Shown piece by piece: positions 30,290 through 39,234 of a stretch of 64,000 nt of DNA (position 1 is the first letter of the stretch; the number at the start of each line of letters is the position of its first letter). The DNA is from Brevibacterium permense (lineage in GTDB: Bacteria > Actinomycetota > Actinomycetes > Actinomycetales > Brevibacteriaceae): the NCBI RefSeq assembly GCF_013280495.1, contig NZ_JABSSX010000012.1, forward strand, positions 1 through 64,000, written 5' to 3'. The translations under genes and the position numbers were made by a program. The notes beneath the pieces were generated by a model. The model was not told the DNA's origin, made no database searches, and was given only the letters and a program-made list of their open reading frames with translations.

Positions 30290-32830
30290 ATGCGAACCTT
30301 TCTGCCGATGGCCGACCATGTGCGTGGCAAGCGCAGCCCCGTCACGTGCGCACTGAAGTGCGACAACGCCTGCCTCAAGTCCACCTGCAACACATCGGCA
30401 AATGGGTATTTCCGCGATATCGTCAATGCGAAGCTCAGCCGTCGCGCGGTTCTCGGTGCCTCGGCTGCAGGTGCCTTGGCCATCGCAGTGACCACCGCTC
30501 CCAGCCCGACCGCACGCTCTGCCGCCGCAGCCACCGCAGGCAGTCTGGCCTTCACCGCCATCGACCCGGTCCAGCACGAGGTCGACGAATTCGTCGTCCC
30601 TGAAGGCTACTCCTGGCATCCGATCGTCCGCTGGGGAGACCCCTTGTTCCCCGACTCCCCGAGGTTCGACCCGGAGAATCAGAGCCCAGAGGCGCAGCGC
30701 CGCCAGTTCGGCTACAACAACGACTTCCTGTCCATCCAGATCGACCCCGACGACTCCAACCGGGCCGTGCTCTTCGCCAACCAGGAATACACGAACGACG
30801 CCATCATGTACCCCGAGGACATGGACGGAGCCGATCAGCGGGCGATCAGCCGCGAAGCCCACGGACTGACCGTTGCCGAACTCATCCGCACGGACGAGAA
30901 GTCAACGTGGACGATCGATGTCAACGGAAAGAAGAACCGCCGGTTCCTCATCGACACCGAGTACGAGTTCACCGGTCCCGCTGCCGGTTCCGATCTGCTG
31001 CGGACGAAGGACTACCCGAACGGTGACAAGGCGCAGGGCACTCTCGGCAACTGCTCGGGCGGGCTCACCCCCTGGGGCACTCTGGTGTCCGGTGAGGAGA
31101 ACTTCAACTCGTACTTCAAGGCGCAGGGCACATCGGCGGCCGATAAGCGCTACGGTCTCGACAGCGAAGATTCGGCCAACGGGTGGGAAGCCGATGTCGA
31201 CAGATTCGATACGAACAACCCGGGATACGCGAACGAAGCGAATCGATTCGGCTGGATCGTCGAAGTCGACCCCTGGGACCCGAACTCCACCCCTCATAAG
31301 CACACGAACATGGGCCGCTTCAAACACGAAGGGGCGAACATCACGATCTCCGATTCGGGCCACGCCGTGGCCTATATGGGAGATGATGAGAAGTTCGACT
31401 ACCTCTACAAGTTCGTCTCGAAGGACACCTACGTCGAGGGCGATCGCGAACACAACAAGACGCTGCTGACCGACGGCGACCTCTACGTCGCGAAGTTCAC
31501 CGGCAACTCACCGAAGTCCGAGATCGACGGCAGCGGTGAGGTGCCCGCCGACGGCGAGTTCGACGGCAGCGGACAGTGGCTCCCGCTGGTCAAAGACGGC
31601 AAGTCGCAGGTGTCAGGATTCTCCGTCGAAGAGGTCCTCGTCAACACCCGTCTGGCCGCCGACAAGGTCGGACCGACGAAGATGGACCGCTGCGAAGACG
31701 TCGAACCCAACCCGGTCAACGGCCGCATCTACGTCGCCTGCACCAACAATTCCGACCGCGGCACCGGCGGGAAGGCCGCCGCAGATGAGGCCAATCCGCG
31801 CACGGAGAACCGCGACGGGCACATCGTCGAGATCACCGAGCGCTCCGGCGACCATACGGGCACCGATTTCGATTGGACCCTGCTGTTGGTCTGCGGAGAC
31901 CCGAAGCAGGGCGACGCCACCTACTTCTCCGGCTTCCCCGCCGATCAGGTCTCACCGATCTCCTGCCCGGACAATGTCGCCTTCGACACCGCTGGAAACC
32001 TGTGGATCTCCACCGACGGTGCTCCCGATGGCATCGGCTACTGCGACGGGCTGTTCAAGGTCACGATCGACGGCGATCAGCGCGGCCGGGTCGAACAGTT
32101 CCTGTCCGTGCCTCGCGAAGCCGAGGTCTGCGGACCACTCGTCCACGATGAGTATGAGTCAGCTTTCGTTGCGGTCCAGCACCCAGGTGAGGACGGCTCC
32201 TACGCCGATCAGCACTCGCAGTTCCCCGATTTTGTCGACGCGACCGATGTCGACAAGGGAGTGGCCGCGATGCCGCGGCCCACGGTCGTGCAGGTCATCA
32301 AGGGCGACGGCGGATCGGCACCGGACCCGACTGAACCGCCGAAAGACCAGGACTCCGACGCCGACGGCACAGATGAAGGGGCGAAGGACTCGGATGAGAA
32401 CGGCAGCTCAGACGGTGCCGGAACGGGTGAGGACACCGATGCCAAGGGCGACAGGACCGGAACGGACGCCGACAGCTCCGGATCGACTGCCGGGTCGCAG
32501 GACGGCGCTAAGGATGCCGCGGCAGCTGGTGCGGCAGCGAGTGCCGGAAGCGACGGCGGATCCGGTTCGGGCGGCTCCGGCAGCTCCGGTTCGGGCGGCG
32601 GTTCTTCGAACGGCGGCTCGGGTTCAGGCGGGTCCGGTTCAGGTGGTTCCGGCTCGGACGGCGGTGAACTGCCGTGGACCGGTTCGGACAGCACTCTGCC
32701 GCTGCTCGGCGGCGGAGCAGGTCTCCTCGCCGTCGGCGGTGCGATGGCGACGGCCGCTCATCTGCGTCGGAAGAACGCAGACGGGACGGAAAGCGAGCAG
32801 GGCCTACCGACTGAGTTCCAGGGCGACTGA
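30290..32830 (+). CDS. phoX: PhoX-family phosphatase, Tat-exported and predicted sortase-anchored
   Basis: An 846-residue PhoX (DUF839) protein. The N-terminus has the four Cys found in actinobacterial members (residues 20, 24, 28, 33), a twin-arginine signal SRRAVLG (50-56) and hydrophobic AGALAIAVTTA. The catalytic body spans about 95-690 (VVPEGYSWHPIVRWGDPLF, GLTPWGTLVSGEENF, EDVEPNPVNGRIYVA). PhoX enzymes release phosphate from organic esters using Ca and Fe. From about 690 follows a Ser/Gly/Asp-rich stalk, then LPWTG (794-798), a hydrophobic helix and RRKN: a sortase signal. The phosphatase would thus be exported folded by Tat and linked to the cell wall. A PHO box upstream indicates phosphate-starvation control. 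Ribosome site AAGGAGAG. Confidence 0.9.
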   Translation: MRTFLPMADHVRGKRSPVTCALKCDNACLKSTCNTSANGYFRDIVNAKLSRRAVLGASAAGALAIAVTTAPSPTARSAAAATAGSLAFTAIDPVQHEVDEFVVPEGYSWHPIVRWGDPLFPDSPRFDPENQSPEAQRRQFGYNNDFLSIQIDPDDSNRAVLFANQEYTNDAIMYPEDMDGADQRAISREAHGLTVAELIRTDEKSTWTIDVNGKKNRRFLIDTEYEFTGPAAGSDLLRTKDYPNGDKAQGTLGNCSGGLTPWGTLVSGEENFNSYFKAQGTSAADKRYGLDSEDSANGWEADVDRFDTNNPGYANEANRFGWIVEVDPWDPNSTPHKHTNMGRFKHEGANITISDSGHAVAYMGDDEKFDYLYKFVSKDTYVEGDREHNKTLLTDGDLYVAKFTGNSPKSEIDGSGEVPADGEFDGSGQWLPLVKDGKSQVSGFSVEEVLVNTRLAADKVGPTKMDRCEDVEPNPVNGRIYVACTNNSDRGTGGKAAADEANPRTENRDGHIVEITERSGDHTGTDFDWTLLLVCGDPKQGDATYFSGFPADQVSPISCPDNVAFDTAGNLWISTDGAPDGIGYCDGLFKVTIDGDQRGRVEQFLSVPREAEVCGPLVHDEYESAFVAVQHPGEDGSYADQHSQFPDFVDATDVDKGVAAMPRPTVVQVIKGDGGSAPDPTEPPKDQDSDADGTDEGAKDSDENGSSDGAGTGEDTDAKGDRTGTDADSSGSTAGSQDGAKDAAAAGAAASAGSDGGSGSGGSGSSGSGGGSSNGGSGSGGSGSGGSGSDGGELPWTGSDSTLPLLGGGAGLLAVGGAMATAAHLRRKNADGTESEQGLPTEFQGD

Positions 32831-32850
32831 TGACTCCAGGACCATAAGCT

Positions 32851-32888
32851 GAAGAAGGCCAGAGGCGACACTGCCTCTGGCCTTCTTC
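32851..32888. terminator. bidirectional terminator after phoX
   Basis: A perfect 16-bp stem (GAAGAAGGCCAGAGGC at 32851-32866, complement at 32873-32888) with a 6-base loop lies 20 bases after phoX and 31 bases before the end of the convergent VOC gene. Purine/pyrimidine runs at the base give a weak T-rich tail in both directions. Confidence 0.8.
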
Positions 32889-32919
32889 GACTCCGCAGTG
32901 CGTGCGGATTCTGATGTGC

Positions 32920-33561
32920 TCAGATGGTGACTGGGCCGTTCTCCGTGTTGAAGCTCACCGACATGATGCCCGGCGTCCCGTGGGGAGCTGACCAGTCGAT
33001 GTTGATCTCCGAGATCGGCTTGGCATCCTGAGTGCCCAGCCAGTCGCGCAGACGATCGCGGTCCCCGGCGATCTGCAGGGTGTCGATGTCGACGCCCTCA
33101 TTCGTCTTGTACGTCGATGGGTGCTGCGAGGAGTCGGCGGACCACTTGATGAAGAACGGCAGCTGGGGATCGGCAATGAGCCCCTTGACACCGATCTGCA
33201 GCCACCGAAGTTCCAAACCGGACTCCGGCGTGCGGTTTCCATCGACAGCCTTGCGCTCGAGGCGGGTTTCGACGGCTGTGAGATCGTCGACCGAGACGCA
33301 CCAGCCCATCCAGCCACCGCCGAGCTCGGAACGAGCCCGGACCGCCTGACCGAAGGGGGTCGAGAGAGCGGCCGGATGCTCCAAAGCTTCCACGACTTCG
33401 AGGTAATGGCCGTTCGCTAGGGGGAAGATGAGGTTTCTGGTGCCGAATCGAGGATGCACACCGCCATCGTAGGGAGCCGCTCCGAGCTTCTCCGCGATCC
33501 GCTCGGCGGTCGCACGATAGCCGTCAGGTTCACTGGCGTATGACACATGATCGAGTTTCAT
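32920..33561 (-). CDS. VOC-superfamily glyoxalase-like protein
   Basis: A 213-residue protein beginning MKLDHVSYASEPDGYRAT, typical of the glyoxalase-like domain (the large VOC variant of PF13468 type), with LIFPLANGHYLEVVEALEHP further on. This branch often binds or modifies small molecules; no substrate can be assigned. It runs toward phoX and ends near the shared terminator. Its promoter region contains a DtxR/IdeR-like iron box 37 bases upstream of the start codon, so the gene may respond to iron. The ribosome site is weak. Confidence 0.8.
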   Translation of the reverse strand: MKLDHVSYASEPDGYRATAERIAEKLGAAPYDGGVHPRFGTRNLIFPLANGHYLEVVEALEHPAALSTPFGQAVRARSELGGGWMGWCVSVDDLTAVETRLERKAVDGNRTPESGLELRWLQIGVKGLIADPQLPFFIKWSADSSQHPSTYKTNEGVDIDTLQIAGDRDRLRDWLGTQDAKPISEINIDWSAPHGTPGIMSVSFNTENGPVTI

Positions 33562-33597
33562 GACTCGACAATCGCATAACCTGGCTCACACTGCCCC

Positions 33598-33611
33598 TTA
33601 GGCTTACCTAA
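33598..33611 (-). promoter_or_regulatory. DtxR/IdeR-like iron box upstream of the VOC gene
   Basis: The minus strand reads TTAGGTAAGCCTAA, matching the first 14 positions of the actinobacterial iron-box consensus (TTAGGTTAGSCTAACCTAA, W allowed at position 7); the last five positions do not match. It sits between the ppa terminator and the VOC start codon, in promoter position for the VOC gene. Confidence 0.5.
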
Positions 33612-33659
33612 CAAATCGTGATGGTCATCACACTGCGGCCTGGTCGGGGGCCAAAACGA

Positions 33660-33689
33660 GACCGCCCGGATGTCATCATCCGGGCGGTC
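33660..33689 (-). terminator. terminator of ppa
   Basis: GACCGCCCGGATG (33660-33672) pairs perfectly with CATCCGGGCGGTC (33677-33689) around TCAT. Read in the ppa direction it is followed by TCGTTTTGG, a short T run. It lies 43 bases beyond the ppa stop codon. Confidence 0.85.
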
Positions 33690-33731
33690 GCACACCAGCG
33701 CTGAGTTCTCAGCACAGTGAGAGGGGAAGGC

Positions 33732-34220
33732 TCAGTGGCCCTCGGCCTTGAAACGCTCGATCGAGGCGTTGATCTCGGCCTCGGCGGCTTCGCGGCCGGC
33801 CCAGCTCGAACCCTTGACGTACTTGCCGGGCTCGAGGTCCTTGTAGCGGGAGAAGAAGTGTTCGATCGAGTCGAGCATGAACTTGTCCACATCCGAGATG
33901 TCGGTGTAGGAGTCCCAGCGAGGATCTCCGGCTGGCACGGCGAGGACCTTGTCGTCGCCGCCGGCCTCGTCTTCCATCTGGAACATGCCGATGGGGCGGA
34001 TGTCGATGAGCACACCGGGGAACAGCGGCTCGGGCAGCAGCACGAGCACATCAAGAGGGTCGCCGTCGTTTCCGAGCGTGTCCTCGATATAGCCGTAATC
34101 GGCGGGGTACTGCATCGAGGTGTAGAGGTAGCGATCGAGCTTGACCCGACCGGTCTCATGATCGACTTCGTACTTGTTGCGGGACCCCTGGGGGATCTCG
34201 ATTGTGGCCAGCAGTTCCAT
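33732..34220 (-). CDS. ppa: inorganic pyrophosphatase
   Basis: Family I soluble pyrophosphatase, 162 residues, the normal size for actinobacteria. It hydrolyses diphosphate made in biosynthesis. The signature [10 protein letters not shown] with its metal-binding Asp residues follows [31 protein letters not shown] near the N-terminus and the KYVKGSSW tail region are also family features. It is monocistronic, has its own terminator, and is divergent from the DacB-type gene, an arrangement conserved in many actinobacteria. Confidence 0.96.
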   Translation of the reverse strand: MELLATIEIPQGSRNKYEVDHETGRVKLDRYLYTSMQYPADYGYIEDTLGNDGDPLDVLVLLPEPLFPGVLIDIRPIGMFQMEDEAGGDDKVLAVPAGDPRWDSYTDISDVDKFMLDSIEHFFSRYKDLEPGKYVKGSSWAGREAAEAEINASIERFKAEGH

Positions 34221-34328
34221 AGTGCTCCTTCACGTTAGGGGTGCATCACTAGAATAGATGGTACAAGTCCCCATCACCGCCCACCGACGGCGACCGCCTC
34301 ACGGTCGTCGAGGAATGAGAGCCTGCGT

Positions 34329-35822
34329 TTGAACGACACCGATGCGCCGCAGAACCCGTCGGACTCCGGCTCCCCGCGTCGCGACCGCAGAGAGGCGACC
34401 TCGCGGCGGAAGAAGGGCGGTGCGATCACCGCCGGGACCATCGTCCTCGTGCTCGGGGCCTATGCCGCCGTCGACGCCTACGACCTCGTGCCCGGCCTGC
34501 CCAGCGTGCTGACCACCGAACCCCAGGTCGAGGTCCAGACCGTGCCCGCTCCGCAGGCCCACGCCCAGCAGGTGCCCGCCCCCGCCTCGGCGGTCGACGA
34601 TTCCGCTCCTGTGCCCACACAGATCCCGAAGACGATCGACGCCGTGCTCAAGGATTCGAAGGTCAAGGGCTTCGGCCTTGAGGTCCGCGACGGGATCAGC
34701 GACGACGTCCTCTACGCGAAGGACGAGACGAAGCCGCGCACTCCCGCCTCTGTGACGAAGGTGCTCACCGCGGCCGCCTCCCTGTCCGCGATCGGCGGGG
34801 AGACGCGCCTGGCGACGACAACGGACTTCGACGCGGACACGAACACCCTGACGCTGACCGGCGGCGGCGATGTGCTCCTGTCGGCCGGAGATTCCGATGC
34901 CGGTTCGGTCAACGGGCACGGGGGACTGCGGACCCTGGCCGAAGACACCGCGGCCGCACTCGAAGAGCAGAACATCACCGAGGTGGCCCTCGACCTGGAC
35001 ACCAGCCGCTACGTCGGCGAGGACTTCGACTCCGGCTGGTCCCGGTCCGATATCGCCAAGGGCGTGATCACCCCGATCCAGCCGATCATGGTCGACACCG
35101 CCTACGTCGGGTCGAAGGACGCCGAATGGCGGGGCCGGACCGAACACCCGGCGAAGGACGCGTTCTCGATCTTCGAAAAAGAGCTGAAGAAGGCGGGGAT
35201 CACCGTCACCGAGGCGACCGACCGGTCCGAATCCGAGACGCCGTCCGAGTCCGAGAGCCCGAAGGAACTCGCCCGGGTGGAATCGGCGACGATCTCCGAG
35301 ATCGTCGAATACGCGCTCGTGCACAGCGACAACGTCGTCGCCGAGATGCTCGGCAACGAGGTCGCCATCGCCCAGGGGCAGGACGGCAGCCTCGAGAACG
35401 GTCCAAAGGCGGTCCTGGAGGCCCTCGGCGAATCCGTCGATCTCGGGCGCACCCACCTCGTCGACACCTCGGGGCTGTCCTATGACAACCGGATCGCCCC
35501 GCACGATCTCACGACCGTCCTGCAGGCCTCGGTCGTCGCCGATGACTCTTTGGCCGGGCTCGTCAGCTACTTCCCCGTCGGCGGACTGACCGGCACCCTG
35601 CACGACCGATTCCTCGACGAGAGGAACGCCTCAGGGGTGGTGCACGCGAAGACGGGGACGCTGTCGACTGTGACCTCCCTGGCCGGGGGAGTGCTCGATG
35701 CGGAAGGCCGCTACCTCGTATTCTCCATCCAGATCGACGACGTGGATAAGGACAAGATCTTGGAAGCCAGAAAGACCGTGGACGATATCGTCACAGCCCT
35801 CGCGAACTGCGGCTGCCGATGA
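34329..35822 (+). CDS. dacB: D-alanyl-D-alanine carboxypeptidase/endopeptidase (PBP4, DacB type)
   Basis: A 497-residue class C penicillin-binding protein that trims peptidoglycan stem peptides. An N-terminal cytoplasmic tail of about 30 charged residues leads to a single membrane anchor (GAITAGTIVLVLGAYAAV). Catalytic motifs follow: SVTK (Ser near 141), HSDN (SxN, near 332) and HAKTGTL (KTG, near 440). A Ser/Glu linker (SESETPSESESP) interrupts the middle. The frame starts at TTG 34329 with GAGAG upstream; a different start is possible. Its stop overlaps the next gene by four bases (ATGA). Confidence 0.9.
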   Translation: MNDTDAPQNPSDSGSPRRDRREATSRRKKGGAITAGTIVLVLGAYAAVDAYDLVPGLPSVLTTEPQVEVQTVPAPQAHAQQVPAPASAVDDSAPVPTQIPKTIDAVLKDSKVKGFGLEVRDGISDDVLYAKDETKPRTPASVTKVLTAAASLSAIGGETRLATTTDFDADTNTLTLTGGGDVLLSAGDSDAGSVNGHGGLRTLAEDTAAALEEQNITEVALDLDTSRYVGEDFDSGWSRSDIAKGVITPIQPIMVDTAYVGSKDAEWRGRTEHPAKDAFSIFEKELKKAGITVTEATDRSESETPSESESPKELARVESATISEIVEYALVHSDNVVAEMLGNEVAIAQGQDGSLENGPKAVLEALGESVDLGRTHLVDTSGLSYDNRIAPHDLTTVLQASVVADDSLAGLVSYFPVGGLTGTLHDRFLDERNASGVVHAKTGTLSTVTSLAGGVLDAEGRYLVFSIQIDDVDKDKILEARKTVDDIVTALANCGCR

Positions 35823-36835
35823 TCATCGACGAGAACTTCGCCGCCCGCACCGCCCGTGAGCTCGTCTCCGCGGCGAAGGTCCCCGGACCGGGTGTGCTCG
35901 ACGGACTCGTCGAGGGGATGAAGGACAATGCGCTGACCGCCCAGGACCTCGTGCTCGACTCGTTCCTGCTGCCGCCGGAGCACGCCGATGATGTGCGCGG
36001 ACGGCTCGCCGCCGGTTCCGTGCTCGTCCTCGACCAGGTCAGCTGGGTCAAAGCCAACGCGCAGTCCGTCAATGGAATGCTCGACGAAGCGGCCCTGCCC
36101 GCCCCGGTCAGCCCCGCCACCGCGAAGGCCGGCGCCGTCGAGGTCGCCGGGGTGCTCTCACTCCTGTCGACTCGCGTGCTCGGCCAGTTCGACCCCTTCG
36201 CCGTGGAGACGGGACGGCTGATGTTCGTCGCCCCCGCCGTGCTCATCGCCGAGAGGGCCATGGACGTCGATCCGCGTGACTTCCGCATGTGGGTGGCCCT
36301 CCACGAAGCCACCCACCAAGTGCAGTTCGCGACCGCGCCGTGGCTGCGCGAACATATGCGCACCCTGCTCTCCGGGGCCGTGTCGACCCGACTGACGATG
36401 CCGGGAGTCGGCGGGATCGTCGACCTCTTCGCCACCCTCGGCCGCATCGTCAAGGGCGAGGCCAGCATCATCGACCTCATCCGTGACGAGAACATGCGCA
36501 CCGCACTCGACGAGGCCACCGCGATCCTGTCCCTGCTCGAAGGCCACGCCGATGTCGTCATGGACGAAGTGGGCGCCGGTGTCATCCCGAGCGTGCGCCG
36601 GCTGCGCCGCAAGTTCGAGGCCCGCCGCGATGCCGCCCAAGGCGGGTTCCTGACGAATCTGCTCGGGATGGACCTCAAACTCGCCCAATATCGCGACGGA
36701 GCGAAGTTCGTCCGAGCCGTCCGCCGCGAGGTCGGACAGAAGGGCTTCTCCCGCATCTATGCCGAACCCGCGAACCTGCCGCGCACGGCCGAAATCCACG
36801 AACCGCAGCTCTGGCTCGACCGTGTCCACGGCTGA
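35819..36835 (+). CDS. zinc-dependent metalloprotease-like protein (zincin, DUF2342 family)
   Basis: A 338-residue member of the actinobacterial family typically found between dacB and tilS. The zincin motif HEATH (near residue 162, in MWVALHEATHQVQFA) and a later Glu/His-Asp region (EGHADVVMDEVG) provide metal ligands. The N-terminal half is helical (ARTARELVSAAKVPGPG). Substrate and role are not established in the family. ATG overlaps the dacB stop, and its own 3' end overlaps the likely tilS start, so the three genes form one translationally coupled unit. Confidence 0.87.
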   Translation: MIIDENFAARTARELVSAAKVPGPGVLDGLVEGMKDNALTAQDLVLDSFLLPPEHADDVRGRLAAGSVLVLDQVSWVKANAQSVNGMLDEAALPAPVSPATAKAGAVEVAGVLSLLSTRVLGQFDPFAVETGRLMFVAPAVLIAERAMDVDPRDFRMWVALHEATHQVQFATAPWLREHMRTLLSGAVSTRLTMPGVGGIVDLFATLGRIVKGEASIIDLIRDENMRTALDEATAILSLLEGHADVVMDEVGAGVIPSVRRLRRKFEARRDAAQGGFLTNLLGMDLKLAQYRDGAKFVRAVRREVGQKGFSRIYAEPANLPRTAEIHEPQLWLDRVHG

Positions 36836-37844
36836 GGGGCCGCGCAGCGCATCGTCGCCGAGGCGGCCGACCCTCGACCCGGCCAGCGCAGCCATCCGCA
36901 ATGCCGTGCGCGCAGCGCTCGCGGTAGCAGAATCGTCTGTCCCGGGCCTCATCGTCGCAGTGTCCGGGGGAGCGGATTCGATGGCGCTGCTCCACGCGAC
37001 TGCGTTCCTGCACCGGCGCGGTGAGATCCGAGCCCGTGCCGTCACCGTCGACCACAGCCTGCAGACCGTCACCGCCGAAGTGGCCGACCGGGTCTCCGCC
37101 ACCGCCGAATCCTGGGGCGTGCCCGCCGAGGTGATGCGGGTGAGCATCGATGCCGGCGAGAAAGGCCTCGAGGCCGCGGCGCGCACCGCCCGCTATGCGG
37201 CCCTCGAAACCGCTCGGGCCGCGGCCGGAGCCGACTGGATTCTCACCGCCCATACCCGCAGCGACCAGGCAGAGACCGTTCTGCTGGGCCTCATGCGCGG
37301 ATCGGGCACCCGCTCCCTGGCCGGGATGAGCCCGCTGGCCGGTCGCCTCATGCGTCCCCTGCTCGGCCTCGACCGAGACCGGACCGAAGAGTCCTGTCAG
37401 GCACAGGGCATCGAGATCTGGAACGATCCGATGAACGCCGACACCGCGTTCACCCGAGTCCGGGCCCGGCAGCTGCTGGCCGGACTCGAAGCCGATCTCG
37501 GCCAACCGATCACCCCGAACCTCGCCCGCACCGCCGACCTCTGCCGAGCCGACGCCGATTTCATCGATGCCCACGCCGAGGCGGCAGGGCAGACGATCCG
37601 CGGAGCCGCCTCGGTGCCGGTGGAGGTCTTCACCGCACTCGACGATGCCGTGCTCAGCCGAGTCGTGCGCGACTGGGTGATCTCACTCGGCGTGCCCGGG
37701 CAGAACCTCGGAGCGGTGCGGGTCGCCGAACTCTGCGCCCTCATGCGTGACCGCAGGCGCGGTCGACTGTCCCTGCCTGGAGACACGGAAGTCGTCGTCT
37801 CCGACGGTCGGGCCGTGTTCCAGCCCGCCGCGAAGGCGCGCTGA
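36822..37844 (+). CDS. tilS: tRNA(Ile)-lysidine synthetase
   Basis: Converts C34 of the CAU-anticodon tRNA-Ile to lysidine so that it reads AUA; essential in most bacteria. The ATP-pyrophosphatase P-loop is SGGADSM (near residue 48), followed by VTVDHSLQ, TAHTRSDQAETVLLGLMRGSG and RPLLGLDRD, all TilS features. At 340 residues it is a short actinobacterial form with a reduced C-terminal domain. I start at GTG 36822, overlapping the zincin gene, because upstream residues are not conserved-looking. No clear ribosome site, so coupling is likely. Confidence 0.92.
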   Translation: MSTAEGPRSASSPRRPTLDPASAAIRNAVRAALAVAESSVPGLIVAVSGGADSMALLHATAFLHRRGEIRARAVTVDHSLQTVTAEVADRVSATAESWGVPAEVMRVSIDAGEKGLEAAARTARYAALETARAAAGADWILTAHTRSDQAETVLLGLMRGSGTRSLAGMSPLAGRLMRPLLGLDRDRTEESCQAQGIEIWNDPMNADTAFTRVRARQLLAGLEADLGQPITPNLARTADLCRADADFIDAHAEAAGQTIRGAASVPVEVFTALDDAVLSRVVRDWVISLGVPGQNLGAVRVAELCALMRDRRRGRLSLPGDTEVVVSDGRAVFQPAAKAR

Positions 37845-37847
37845 GAC

Positions 37848-39122
37848 TCAGCTCAGCCGCGGCCCGCCTGCCAATTCGCCGCCGGAGGCGATGAGCCGAC
37901 CGCCCTTGAACACATCTCTGTCCAGTGGGCAGTCCATGATCGCTGAGGTGACCGTGTCGGCGTCGATGAGCACGAAGTCGGCGGGAGCGCCCACCGCCAG
38001 ACCGAACCGGGAATCGTCGACCAGAGCCGAACCGTCGGGACGAGCACCGGCCATGACCTGCGCTCCTCCGCGTGAGGCGATGTCGAGACAGCCTTCGACA
38101 TCTGCGTCTGCACGGAAACCGTTCGTGAACGCCAGCTGCCAGGTCCGGCGCAGCAGATCGCCGTCACCATAGGGACTCCAGTAGTCCCGCTGACCGTCCT
38201 CGCCGAGCCCCAGAGCCATTCGGCGCTCACGGATGAGTCCCTGCGGCAGCGCACCTTTGGCCGGGGCAACCGTCGTCAGGGCCACTCCCGCCTCCGCGAG
38301 GACATCGAGGATCCGAGCGACCTCGGGTTCCGGGTTTGTGTTGAGCGCGAAGGCATGGGAGACCGTGACCTGCCCGGCCATGCCCGCGGCTCGAGTACGC
38401 GCAGCGATCTCCTCGAGCGTGAAGAGTCCCGCGGTGCCCGCCTCGTGGAGGTGGATGTCGATGCCCTTGCCGTGCGTCTCAGCCAGGCCGAAGACGACAT
38501 CGAGGTGGTAGACCGGATCCCGGTCGTAGAGCAGCGGGTCGAGTCCGCCGACGAGGTCCGCGCCCTCGCTCAGAGCCGCATCGAGCAGCTCTTCGACGCC
38601 CTGTTCGTGCACGATTCCGGCCTGCGGGAACGCGACGATCTGGAAGTCGAGGACATCGGCATGAGCCTCGAGCGCGGCTCTGACCCCGTGGAAGCGCTCG
38701 AGACCGCAGTCGGCATCGACCTGTGCGTGTGAGCGGATGCGCGTGCCTCCGGACGCGATGATCTTCGCAATTGCGTACGCGGCCTGATCGGCGACGCTGC
38801 GCTCGCCGCCTCGCCAGTTCTCGCGATCGTTCATGATGTACCCGTGCAGAGTGCCGTCGGCGGTGTGCGGACGGAACGTCTGGCCCATCCGATTCGAATC
38901 CAGATGAGCGTGCACATCGCCGAGGCCAGGCAGCAGGATCCGCCCCGCCCCGTCGATGACCTCGGTCCCGGTCGATGTCGTCTCGGTCGCCGGTGGCGCG
39001 GAATCGGGGGCGGCATCCTCGGCGGGGGAGAGACGAGAGAACCGTCCCTCGGTGATCTCGACGTCGACGGCGGGAGCATCGGGGGTGCGTGGGAACAGGC
39101 GCAGATTCTTCACAACGATCAT
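37848..39122 (-). CDS. amidohydrolase-family deaminase (cytosine-deaminase-like)
   Basis: A 424-residue metal-dependent hydrolase. Metal-site motifs: DVHAHLDSNR (HxH type), HAQVDADCG, IDIHLHEAGT and the later SHAF; the C-terminal part has FGLAVGAPADFVLIDA. The lay-out matches the cytosine deaminase and N-isopropylammelide amidohydrolase group, so a heterocyclic amine substrate is likely but not defined. It lies three bases from the convergent tilS stop and is divergent from a CynX-like transporter that may import its substrate. The pair interrupts the usual tilS-hpt order and looks like an insertion. Confidence 0.82.
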   Translation of the reverse strand: MIVVKNLRLFPRTPDAPAVDVEITEGRFSRLSPAEDAAPDSAPPATETTSTGTEVIDGAGRILLPGLGDVHAHLDSNRMGQTFRPHTADGTLHGYIMNDRENWRGGERSVADQAAYAIAKIIASGGTRIRSHAQVDADCGLERFHGVRAALEAHADVLDFQIVAFPQAGIVHEQGVEELLDAALSEGADLVGGLDPLLYDRDPVYHLDVVFGLAETHGKGIDIHLHEAGTAGLFTLEEIAARTRAAGMAGQVTVSHAFALNTNPEPEVARILDVLAEAGVALTTVAPAKGALPQGLIRERRMALGLGEDGQRDYWSPYGDGDLLRRTWQLAFTNGFRADADVEGCLDIASRGGAQVMAGARPDGSALVDDSRFGLAVGAPADFVLIDADTVTSAIMDCPLDRDVFKGGRLIASGGELAGGPRLS

Positions 39123-39234
39123 GTGCTCAGCCTACGACCAACGGTATACCATCGGAAGCTGTGCCCGTCTGCGTGCCTCTATGAGGCCGCGGCTCGCGCG
39201 CACGACGACTGCAGCGGTCTGAAAGGATGAGGCC

